From NCBI GenBank assembly GCA_027314685.1, contig DAHVAI010000032.1, forward strand, positions 1-23,254: DNA of 23,254 nucleotides. The letters run 5' to 3'. This stretch comes from Nitrososphaerota archaeon (GTDB lineage: Archaea; Thermoproteota; Nitrososphaeria; Nitrososphaerales; CADDZS01). Position 1 is the first letter of the stretch. Each line of letters starts with the position of its first letter. The notes below the pieces were generated by a model that saw nothing but the letters and a program-made list of their open reading frames with translations, was not told the origin of the DNA and did not search any database. A program made the translations under genes and the position numbers. Shown here one piece after another: positions 17,569-23,254 of the stretch.

Positions 17569-18012
17569 TTGCCAGAAAGACAGCCAGCCGAGGTAGTTAC
17601 AAAGATCCGTAACATCGCAGTTCAAAAACTGGATGAAAAGTCGGATCACAACACGCCGGTAATCTTTGATTTCGGAGCAAATCTGGAAGAATCGGAAAGA
17701 ACCTCGGAATCAGTAACATTGAATTTCAGGATGACTATGGATACTGAACCTTCAATTGCAAAGTTCGTCGTCGAGGGGAGTGCAACCATTAACAGTGAAG
17801 AATCAGAAATCGAAAAGATGCTCTCAGCAGATCCTGAGACAAATGTTCCGCACGTGTTTACAAGAATTTATCAAACAGTTTACTCTGTAATCTTCATGCT
17901 CGCGGGGACTATCGATGTTCCTTATCCCTCACCCGCTCTTCTCAAGAGGCCACACGTAAGGGCAGCATACTCTGCCACTGCAGAGATGCAGAGTCCAAAT
18001 CCTACAAGCTAG
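17569..18012 (+). CDS. Orphan protein C, unknown function
   Basis: 147 residues. The TTG start is forced by an in-frame TGA two codons upstream. The pattern is beta-rich from about residue 30 to 80 (VTLNFRMTM, IAKFVVEGSATINSEESEIE), then one amphipathic helix (FTRIYQTVYSVIFMLAG), then DVPYPSPALL. The strand-rich part followed by a helix and a proline loop recalls the SecB-like fold of chaperones, but this is a visual impression only. No membrane segment or signal peptide is seen. It is divergent from the MoxR-VWA genes with 213 bases between, so it may share their control. The stop lies 30 bases before the convergent membrane-protein gene. The family is unrecognised. Confidence 0.6.
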   Translation: MPERQPAEVVTKIRNIAVQKLDEKSDHNTPVIFDFGANLEESERTSESVTLNFRMTMDTEPSIAKFVVEGSATINSEESEIEKMLSADPETNVPHVFTRIYQTVYSVIFMLAGTIDVPYPSPALLKRPHVRAAYSATAEMQSPNPTS

Positions 18013-18042
18013 TAGTAACTCATAGAGACTGACTGGGCGCGC

Positions 18043-19407
18043 TTATTGACGCGCGATCCTGGGTCCAGCAGAAGACATGACGATGTGGCTTGTGAACAAA
18101 GTCTTGATTAGATTGCTAGTTTTTTCGTCATGTGCAACAGCCGTAAACAGGAATATCGAAGCTACTCTCTTGATATCTATGATCTCATTTGCTTGCTTCA
18201 GAAACTTGTAGGCGTTCTCAAGACTTGACGATAGGATAAGATCAGAAATGTTGTCGTATATCAGTCCGATCTTGGCTTCCAAGTCTGAAGCGATTGTCTT
18301 CTGAATTATATCGAGCAGAATCGCCTGATCATTTTGTGGCACAAGAATTTCCTCTGGATTGTCTGATGCTCTAGGATAGGATACTGAGGAAGAGAGCGTG
18401 TAAAACCTGACACCTCTTATCTTGGAAAGAGAATTGTAGATGGGGCTCCTCTTTGATGTAAACACGTATACCGACGCCTTGTTGGAAAGCATTTCAACTG
18501 CGAAGTCGTCAACCACATGCTCGTAGTTGTACGAAGGATCGATTTCGAACAGAATGGTTCTACCGACAAGAGAATCCGATCCGATGCTTAGCGATTGTGA
18601 CAAGGGGAACACGGGCGCATTGATCGTAACTCCAGAAATTGGTCCGAAGAATCCTGAGAGCAGTGATGCTCGGCGAAATATTGTCGCGGTGACTGCAAAC
18701 GCAATCGAGGCAAAGAAGTAACCCACTGCAACATCGTCAACGCCTTTTGAAAGAAGAAATCCGTTGAAGATTACTAGGTCTAGACCTATCCCACCCCAAA
18801 CTATTGGAAGAAGCAAAAGTGCTCTTCTTACCTGTCGATCTCTTGTTTTTGACCTTGCACTGAGGAACAAACTTGTGGGGAAAATAAGAAACAATAGAAG
18901 GATCATCAAGATGAGGACAAGATAAGACTGCTCAAACGACGTCGACTCGAGAGTCAGACCAACAATGTTGACAACAGGCACAGGCGTAAATGGCTGGAAG
19001 ATAGCAAGATAGACGTCAATTCCTATCGCAAAAGATGCAATCGCGAAATAAATGCTCCCGACAAATTTTCTCTTAGTTATAGCGACTAGGAGCTTCCTGA
19101 TTCCGTTCCCCTCTGGCCGTAAGTATACGGCTGCCGCAACTGTCATCAAAAGCAAAACATCCCATAGAATGAAACTAGTTCCGAGTATCGTATAGACTGC
19201 GATGAACAAAGCTGAGAAGAGGAAATTGCGTAGAAACTCTAGGATCATCACCCCGCCAAAAAATACATGCACATAAAGAAGGAGTACCTTGACTTCGCGA
19301 TAAAGCGTAGTGTTCTGGCGGTAAACGTAGTACCCTGATAGACCAGTGAAGCCCAGAGTGAAAATATCGATCGCAGGTACTACCAGGCCGATACCTTGAA
19401 ACGGCAT
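18043..19407 (-). CDS. Eight-helix membrane protein with a degenerate KaiC-like C-terminal domain
   Basis: 454 residues from ATG. The N-terminal 270 residues contain about eight hydrophobic segments, with no clear enzymatic motif. From about residue 280 a soluble domain follows. It resembles the RecA/KaiC fold but lacks Walker A: where KaiC has GGPGTGKT it has GRTILFEIDPSYNYEHVVDDF. At the place of Walker B it reads IYDNISDLILS. This matches the archaeal DUF835/DUF7504-type inactive KaiC relatives. It probably senses a signal in or at the membrane and passes it to the active KaiC encoded eight bases upstream on the same strand. The ATP-binding loss is seen directly; the role is inferred. Confidence 0.8.
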   Translation of the reverse strand: MPFQGIGLVVPAIDIFTLGFTGLSGYYVYRQNTTLYREVKVLLLYVHVFFGGVMILEFLRNFLFSALFIAVYTILGTSFILWDVLLLMTVAAAVYLRPEGNGIRKLLVAITKRKFVGSIYFAIASFAIGIDVYLAIFQPFTPVPVVNIVGLTLESTSFEQSYLVLILMILLLFLIFPTSLFLSARSKTRDRQVRRALLLLPIVWGGIGLDLVIFNGFLLSKGVDDVAVGYFFASIAFAVTATIFRRASLLSGFFGPISGVTINAPVFPLSQSLSIGSDSLVGRTILFEIDPSYNYEHVVDDFAVEMLSNKASVYVFTSKRSPIYNSLSKIRGVRFYTLSSSVSYPRASDNPEEILVPQNDQAILLDIIQKTIASDLEAKIGLIYDNISDLILSSSLENAYKFLKQANEIIDIKRVASIFLFTAVAHDEKTSNLIKTLFTSHIVMSSAGPRIARQ

Positions 19408-19415
19408 TAGGAATC

Positions 19416-20102
19416 CTAAAACCTAGAAATTGATAACTCCGGACCGAGAGTCAGGCTGTGGTACCGCCTGCTGTGATCCGTGCCCCTCATCTTCTGGACT
19501 ATGAACCTGGTCTTGAATTGGTTCTTGTCGACCCAATTTTCGAGATACATTACTGAGTCTGATAGAAAGCCTTCAGGTCCTATCACACCGTCTTCACCGA
19601 GACTAACAGTCATTAATGTGGTCACGCCTTTCCCCTTCAAAGATTTGTAGACTGTTTTCATGAACGTCCTTTGCTCGAATTGTGTCTCACAAGCCAGTAA
19701 CAACGCAGTTAGTGAATCTATGACAAGAATGGTTGCCTTTGCCTTGTTCACGATTTCGAGCAAATATGCAATGTTCGATTCCAGTCCCTTTCCTCTCAAG
19801 ATTTCCAGGTCGATCACCTTCATCTTGCCATCTTTCTCCAATGGGGCGAAATCGACTCCCAACCTTGCGAGATTTCGTTTGAAGAAATCCGTTGACTCTT
19901 CAAAGGTTGCATACACAGCTGTCTCTTTGTGATTCAGAATTGCATTGTAAACAAACCGAGAAGCCAAGATTGTCTTTCCCGTTCCAGGGCCTCCAGTAAG
20001 AAGGTGAACATCCCCTCGAATCAATCCTCCTTGGATAATGCTGTCCAATCCAGAAATACCGGTCGGTATTCTCTCTGTACTCTCCAAAGCTACTGAGCTC
20101 AA
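19416..20102 (-). CDS. KaiC-family ATPase beside a membrane KaiC-like protein
   Basis: 228 residues, a canonical single KaiC domain: PTGISGLDSIIQGG near the N-terminus, Walker A GGPGTGKT at 37-44, glutamates E68-E69, Walker B D129 (ATILVIDSLT), and VQKMRGTDHSRRYHSL at the end. The start is TTG at 20102. An AAGGAG at 20116-20121 lies 13 bases upstream, a somewhat long ribosome-binding spacing. It follows the polyprenyl synthase gene by 52 bases and precedes the membrane protein by eight, suggesting one transcript. It is a clear paralogue of the KaiC at 22273; both have EExxxxxKRN, KxIDLxxLxGxGLxSNI and GTxHxRxYHSL patterns. An active ATPase is likely. Confidence 0.9.
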   Translation of the reverse strand: MSSVALESTERIPTGISGLDSIIQGGLIRGDVHLLTGGPGTGKTILASRFVYNAILNHKETAVYATFEESTDFFKRNLARLGVDFAPLEKDGKMKVIDLEILRGKGLESNIAYLLEIVNKAKATILVIDSLTALLLACETQFEQRTFMKTVYKSLKGKGVTTLMTVSLGEDGVIGPEGFLSDSVMYLENWVDKNQFKTRFIVQKMRGTDHSRRYHSLTLGPELSISRF

Positions 20103-20154
20103 GTTCTCGAAGATCTCCTTTTCCTCATGACCAATCCGTTAGTTTTTATCTTTA

Positions 20155-21186
20155 TCATACCTGTCTAATCTCCAAGGCGAACGTGAGACTTAGAAGTTTG
20201 TCTTTCGTTGCGGAAGCTCGCAGTGTCTTCAAACAGGTCCTACTCATTGAGGTATACTTTTCCGCAAGCTTCGAAGCATATTCAATGGATTTCAGCTCAT
20301 TGAGTACTTTCTGCAATTCTCGCATATCGGAGAGAGCGAACCATTGCTTGTAGAGCATTGAGTGTATTAGGTTCTGTCTATAGGTATCTGCCCGCTGCAA
20401 CGCATTGACAAGCACTATGTTGCTTGCATTATTCTGGAGGTCTTTCATTACTGGTTTGCCGAGCTGGGATGAGTCTCCGGTAATATCCAAAATATCATCC
20501 CGGATTTGAAACGCAATTCCAAGATTGTAACCGAACCTGTACATGGCGTCGATTACTCGCTCTGAAGCTCCTCCAATCACTGCCCCTGATGCGGAAGCCG
20601 CCGCCATCAGTGCTCCAGTTTTGAGACCTGCTACCTCGAGATACTCTTCTTCGGTAATACGCTCCTGCTTTGACAATGCTGCGTCCATATACTCTCCTTT
20701 GATTGTCAAGTTAGCCGCGCGGGCAACATAGGACATTAATCGAACAATTCTCTTCTTGGTCAGCGAAGTCTCGCCATATTTTGCAAGTTGATTGAATATA
20801 TCGAATATCAGTAAATCCGAGACCAAAATGGCAGAGGTGACACCGCTCCTCTTGTGTATCGTCGTCTTCTCATGTCTAAGGTCAGAGTTGTCAATTATGT
20901 CATCTTGGACGAGAGACGCTTCGTGCGCAAGTTCATAAGAGAGCGCGGCAGGAAGCGCTGTAGTATACTGACCAGATACTGCTTCGCAGCCCATCAAGAC
21001 TAGAATGGGTCTAAGTCTTTTTCCGCCGGCCTCCATCACACCCTTTGCGTCGTGGCTCAACGGCGAATCTTGAAACTGAAACTCCTTTATCGCGCCTTCC
21101 ATGGCGAGTCTGTATCTTTCTAGTATGGAATCTACGTTGATAGAGCCAGTATCTTGAGGCTTGTCAAATCTAGAATATTTTTCCAA
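20155..21186 (-). CDS. Trans-polyprenyl diphosphate synthase (GGPP-synthase family)
   Basis: 343 residues from a TTG at 21186; an ATG 28 codons later would give 315. Both aspartate-rich motifs are intact: DDIID at 95-99 and DDILD at 230-234, with GGKRLRP upstream. The enzyme condenses isopentenyl diphosphate with an allylic diphosphate to make the prenyl chain for archaeal lipids, quinones or carotenoids. The residues before the first motif are HEASLVQDD, so the fifth and fourth positions upstream are alanine and serine, a small-residue pair found in longer-chain synthases. The product could therefore be longer than C20; not certain. The start overlaps the end of the UbiA gene by 17 bases, so the two are co-transcribed. 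An upstream ATG inside the UbiA gene would add a cysteine-rich segment unlike the family and is not favoured. Confidence 0.85.
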   Translation of the reverse strand: MEKYSRFDKPQDTGSINVDSILERYRLAMEGAIKEFQFQDSPLSHDAKGVMEAGGKRLRPILVLMGCEAVSGQYTTALPAALSYELAHEASLVQDDIIDNSDLRHEKTTIHKRSGVTSAILVSDLLIFDIFNQLAKYGETSLTKKRIVRLMSYVARAANLTIKGEYMDAALSKQERITEEEYLEVAGLKTGALMAAASASGAVIGGASERVIDAMYRFGYNLGIAFQIRDDILDITGDSSQLGKPVMKDLQNNASNIVLVNALQRADTYRQNLIHSMLYKQWFALSDMRELQKVLNELKSIEYASKLAEKYTSMSRTCLKTLRASATKDKLLSLTFALEIRQV

Positions 21187-22030
21187 TGAATAGCACCGGA
21201 CCCCACAAGAGGTATTCCCCATCAGCAGCGACATCGCACAATTCATCCATGTTTGCCTTAGGGCGCCGGGATAGTGACCTATATGCAACTGAATAAACTG
21301 GCAAAATTATCATGGTCAATGTGTATAGCGGAAAGAATCCAATCAGGACCAGCACGGCGATATAGAATGCGGAAGCAAGATCAAAGAAATTCATAATCGA
21401 ATAGGTACGCGACCTACCGTAGGCAACGGGTATTGTGCGAACGCCATAAGCTTCGTCTGCTTTCGCATCACGAAGATCAAAAAAGATTGTGTTTGACATT
21501 AGTCGGAGGAAAATGAAAGGTCCTAAGCTGAGCAAGAGCAGCGGTAAACTATCATAATATAATCCCACCAGAAGAGGGATCAATGACCAACCGAAAGAGA
21601 TCGCGAAGTTCTTAATGAGCAACTTCTCTTTCAATCTTTTTACTCCGATTACACTGATCAGCACTTTTGAGCCAATGCTATAAGCAAGTGCCAGCACTAA
21701 GGGGACCAACAAAGCCAAGAAGAAGACTAGATTTATGAAAAATGCTATTGAATATCCAATTCCAAAACTGACGGCTGCTATCATCGGGAGATATTTACTT
21801 CTTGGGAGCAAGTAGTTTGTACGTCCAGGATTGGAGATCTTATCTTGCGTAACTTCGGATCCTCTGTTTAGCATGTATGCTCCATAAGAAAACAGATACG
21901 CCATCAGAAGCAACGGCGGCGTTGGCGTTTTCCCGAGAAGGAGTGCGCTAGATGCCGCTATGCTTGACGTTCCGAGAGCAAGAAGGTGTCCGCCATAAAC
22001 AACCTCGCGGGTTATGATGTCAGATAGCAT
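21170..22030 (-). CDS. UbiA-superfamily prenyltransferase
   Basis: 286 residues, the usual size, with about eight membrane segments and an ATG start. UbiA enzymes transfer a prenyl chain from its diphosphate to an acceptor in the membrane. The first aspartate-rich motif is altered: where most members read NDxxDxxxD this has NRGSEVTQD at 55-63. The first aspartate is arginine and the second is glutamate, and the last is kept (D63). The second motif is intact as DLRDAKAD with D185, D188 and D192. The gene is first in a probable operon with the polyprenyl synthase, which could supply the prenyl donor. The acceptor is unknown; archaeal UbiA proteins make membrane lipids, quinones, haem and C50 carotenoids. 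Confidence 0.85.
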   Translation of the reverse strand: MLSDIITREVVYGGHLLALGTSSIAASSALLLGKTPTPPLLLMAYLFSYGAYMLNRGSEVTQDKISNPGRTNYLLPRSKYLPMIAAVSFGIGYSIAFFINLVFFLALLVPLVLALAYSIGSKVLISVIGVKRLKEKLLIKNFAISFGWSLIPLLVGLYYDSLPLLLLSLGPFIFLRLMSNTIFFDLRDAKADEAYGVRTIPVAYGRSRTYSIMNFFDLASAFYIAVLVLIGFFPLYTLTMIILPVYSVAYRSLSRRPKANMDELCDVAADGEYLLWGPVLFIGKIF

Positions 22031-22054
22031 TTGGAAATTTACCTGTTGTAATTA

Positions 22055-22094
22055 GACTCTGTATGAAGAATGTGAGAAGTGATTGTACAGAGTT
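22055..22094. promoter_or_regulatory. Inverted repeat in the divergent UbiA/KaiC promoter region
   Basis: ACTCTGTA at 22056-22063 and TACAGAGT at 22086-22093 form a perfect 8-base inverted repeat with 22 bases between, just upstream of the UbiA start. A third, near-matching half (ACTCTGTC) lies at about 22114-22121. The spacing fits an operator for a dimeric winged-helix regulator. No regulator is linked to it. Confidence 0.4.
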
Positions 22095-22226
22095 CTGCTC
22101 CAACTAGCAAAGAAACTCTGTCTTTACAGTGCATCAAGTAAAAGGTCTTCAGTAAACTAATAAAATCAAATGGAGTCCAGCTTCATAGCGAGAGTCCATA
22201 AAGGGCGTTTTGGTTTGATTTTCGAG

Positions 22227-22233
22227 TTTAAAA
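22227..22233 (+). promoter_or_regulatory. TATA box of the KaiC gene at 22273
   Basis: TTTAAAA lies 39 bases before the TTG. Transcription would start near 22256, within the purine-rich GGAGGAGGAG stretch, leaving a leader of about 17-20 bases. Confidence 0.5.
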
Positions 22234-22253
22234 CAACACATTTTAGGGGGCGT

Positions 22254-22263
22254 GGAGGAGGAG
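22254..22263 (+). promoter_or_regulatory. Strong Shine-Dalgarno-like site before the KaiC gene
   Basis: GGAGGAGGAG ends nine bases before the TTG at 22273 and 12 before the ATG at 22276. Most genes here lack such a site. The spacing slightly favours the TTG, which would add one methionine. Confidence 0.5.
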
Positions 22264-22272
22264 TAAGCTAGT

Positions 22273-22965
22273 TTGATGAAAGTAGAAGAAAGAGTTCCTA
22301 CTGGAATTCCTGGTCTTGACTCGCTTATTGAAGGCGGCCTTCATAGAGGTGATTTCGTCTTGCTTCTTGGGGGCATTGGAACAGGCAAGACGATCTTTTC
22401 AAGCCAATTCGTCTACAACGCCGTTACTAACCTTAAGGAACCAGCTGTATTCGCTACTTTCGAGGAAGACGTGAAGAGTTTGAAACGTAACATGCTGGAA
22501 TTTGGAATGGACTTATCTTCACTCGAGGCTCAGAAGAAACTGAAGTTGATTGATCTAGATGTCCTCGAGGGTAGGGGTCTGAGCTCAAACATTCAGGTCC
22601 TATTGGAGGCACTCGACGAGATAAAGGGGAAGAGACTTGTCGTCGATTCACTTACGGCATTTCTCGCCGGCACTGGAGAGAAATTTGACTACACATTCAT
22701 GATGCATTTGATATACAAAACACTGAAACGAGAGGGCATCACAACGCTCATGACGGCTTCAAGACAATTGTCAAGAATCCAAGAGACTGGCGTCGAAGAA
22801 TTTGTTGCCGATGGTATTTTTCAGCTCGAAAGCTATGTGACTGAATCAATGGATATGAAAATCAGGTTCCTCATAAAGAAGCTTCGAGGAACCGAGCACG
22901 ATAGAAAGTACCATAGCTTGGCCATCACGCCAAATGGAATTTCCATTCTTGCTTTCTCAGGGTAA
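22273..22965 (+). CDS. KaiC-family ATPase, paralogue of the one at 19416
   Basis: 230 residues from TTG, or 229 from the next codon, ATG. Single KaiC domain. Numbered from the ATG, Walker A is GGIGTGKT at 32-39 (the third residue is isoleucine where most have proline or threonine), the glutamates are E63-E64, and Walker B is D124 (RLVVDSLT). It ends with IKKLRGTEHDRKYHSL, the KaiC terminal element. It closely matches the KaiC at 19416-20102 along its length, so the two are likely duplicates bracketing the UbiA and polyprenyl synthase genes. It is divergent from UbiA, with an inverted repeat and its own TATA box between. The small HTH_45 regulator follows 106 bases downstream. Function: presumed signalling ATPase. 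Confidence 0.9.
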   Translation: MMKVEERVPTGIPGLDSLIEGGLHRGDFVLLLGGIGTGKTIFSSQFVYNAVTNLKEPAVFATFEEDVKSLKRNMLEFGMDLSSLEAQKKLKLIDLDVLEGRGLSSNIQVLLEALDEIKGKRLVVDSLTAFLAGTGEKFDYTFMMHLIYKTLKREGITTLMTASRQLSRIQETGVEEFVADGIFQLESYVTESMDMKIRFLIKKLRGTEHDRKYHSLAITPNGISILAFSG

Positions 22966-23071
22966 TACTCCAAGAGTTTGCCGTTTTCCAGAAGTTACTT
23001 CTCTGAACCATGCAAAAGGCCCTTTGAAGCATAAATCACCCTGTATCTTGTTACGATATAACCGAAGAGGA

Positions 23072-23254
23072 ATGGAGCAGAAATTCGAATTGGAAACATC
23101 AATACTAGTTTCGGGTCAGAGGGCACAGACGCAGCAGCAGCTTAACAGAAGGTCACGCATGGAAACATACTGTGACATCATAAAAGCAATTGGAGGCGGA
23201 GCCGAAAAGCCTACTCACATAATGTATCGGGCAAACCTGTCGTGGACAGTAATG
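23072..23254 (+). CDS. Second HTH_45 winged-helix regulator, cut by the window edge
   Basis: The first 61 codons of a gene from ATG at 23072, open to the window end. After a Q-rich N-terminus it reads NRRSRMETYCDIIKAIG and MYRANLSWTVM. Over 36 shared residues it matches the regulator at 12225-12539 at 31. All five differences are conservative. The C-terminal part of the HTH and the wing lie outside the window. A TATA-like CATAAAT near 23030 would give a leader of roughly 15 bases. Probably the next gene after the KaiC on the same strand. Confidence 0.8.
   Translation, partial: MEQKFELETSILVSGQRAQTQQQLNRRSRMETYCDIIKAIGGGAEKPTHIMYRANLSWTVM

Noticed and set aside
21187..21288. Longer version of the polyprenyl synthase starting inside the UbiA gene
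   Set aside because: The extra 34 residues are cysteine-rich and unlike the family, and would overlap UbiA by more than 100 bases; the TTG at 21186 gives a normal length.
1..23254. tRNA genes, CRISPR arrays, insertion sequences
   Set aside because: Reading both strands I found no tRNA-like cloverleaf, no regularly spaced repeats and no transposase-like protein.

Overview
The window is archaeal chromosomal DNA. It carries a pyruvoyl-dependent arginine decarboxylase, TrmB-, PadR- and ArnR1-like (HTH_45) winged-helix regulators, five KaiC-family ATPases, a HerA-like ATPase and a CruF-type carotenoid hydratase. Several genes have TATA-like boxes 40-55 bases before their start, and about half the genes appear to start with TTG. 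The mix fits the TACK archaea (Nitrososphaerota or Bathyarchaeia-like) best. That placement is inference from gene content, because no rRNA or other phylogenetic marker is present. I saw no tRNA, CRISPR array, transposase or phage gene.

Layout. (1) 1-1880, minus strand: an N-terminal gene fragment at the left edge, a small two-helix membrane protein, cruF, and arginine decarboxylase. (2) 2019-7717: a TrmB regulator (+) converges, with shared stop bases, on a tightly overlapping minus-strand operon. That operon encodes a 1155-residue helical-repeat/coiled-coil protein followed by two KaiC-like ATPases. (3) 7718-11285: a tiny pilin-like membrane peptide (-), then a KaiC ATPase and a HerA-like ATPase (+). 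(4) 11282-12539, minus: a PadR regulator with an unusual endonuclease-fold-like C-terminus, and a small HTH_45 regulator. (5) 12712-18012: two orphan proteins (+), a MoxR-type AAA+ ATPase with its VWA partner (-), and a third orphan (+) divergent from them. (6) 18043-22030, minus: a UbiA prenyltransferase, a polyprenyl diphosphate synthase, a KaiC ATPase, and an eight-helix membrane protein whose soluble tail looks like a degenerate KaiC domain. (7) 22273-23254, plus: another KaiC ATPase and the start of a second HTH_45 regulator, nearly identical to the first in the shared part.

Two themes stand out. First, KaiC-like ATPases recur beside regulators, membrane proteins, a helical-repeat scaffold and isoprenoid genes, which suggests signalling modules. 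Second, the MoxR-VWA pair with three unrecognised neighbours (12.7-18.0 kb) is the best candidate for an undescribed system. MoxR-VWA pairs normally remodel or activate a client protein, and none of the usual clients (nitric oxide reductase, Rubisco, gas vesicle proteins) is encoded here. The orphan proteins are therefore candidate clients. All functional links between neighbours are inferred from gene order.
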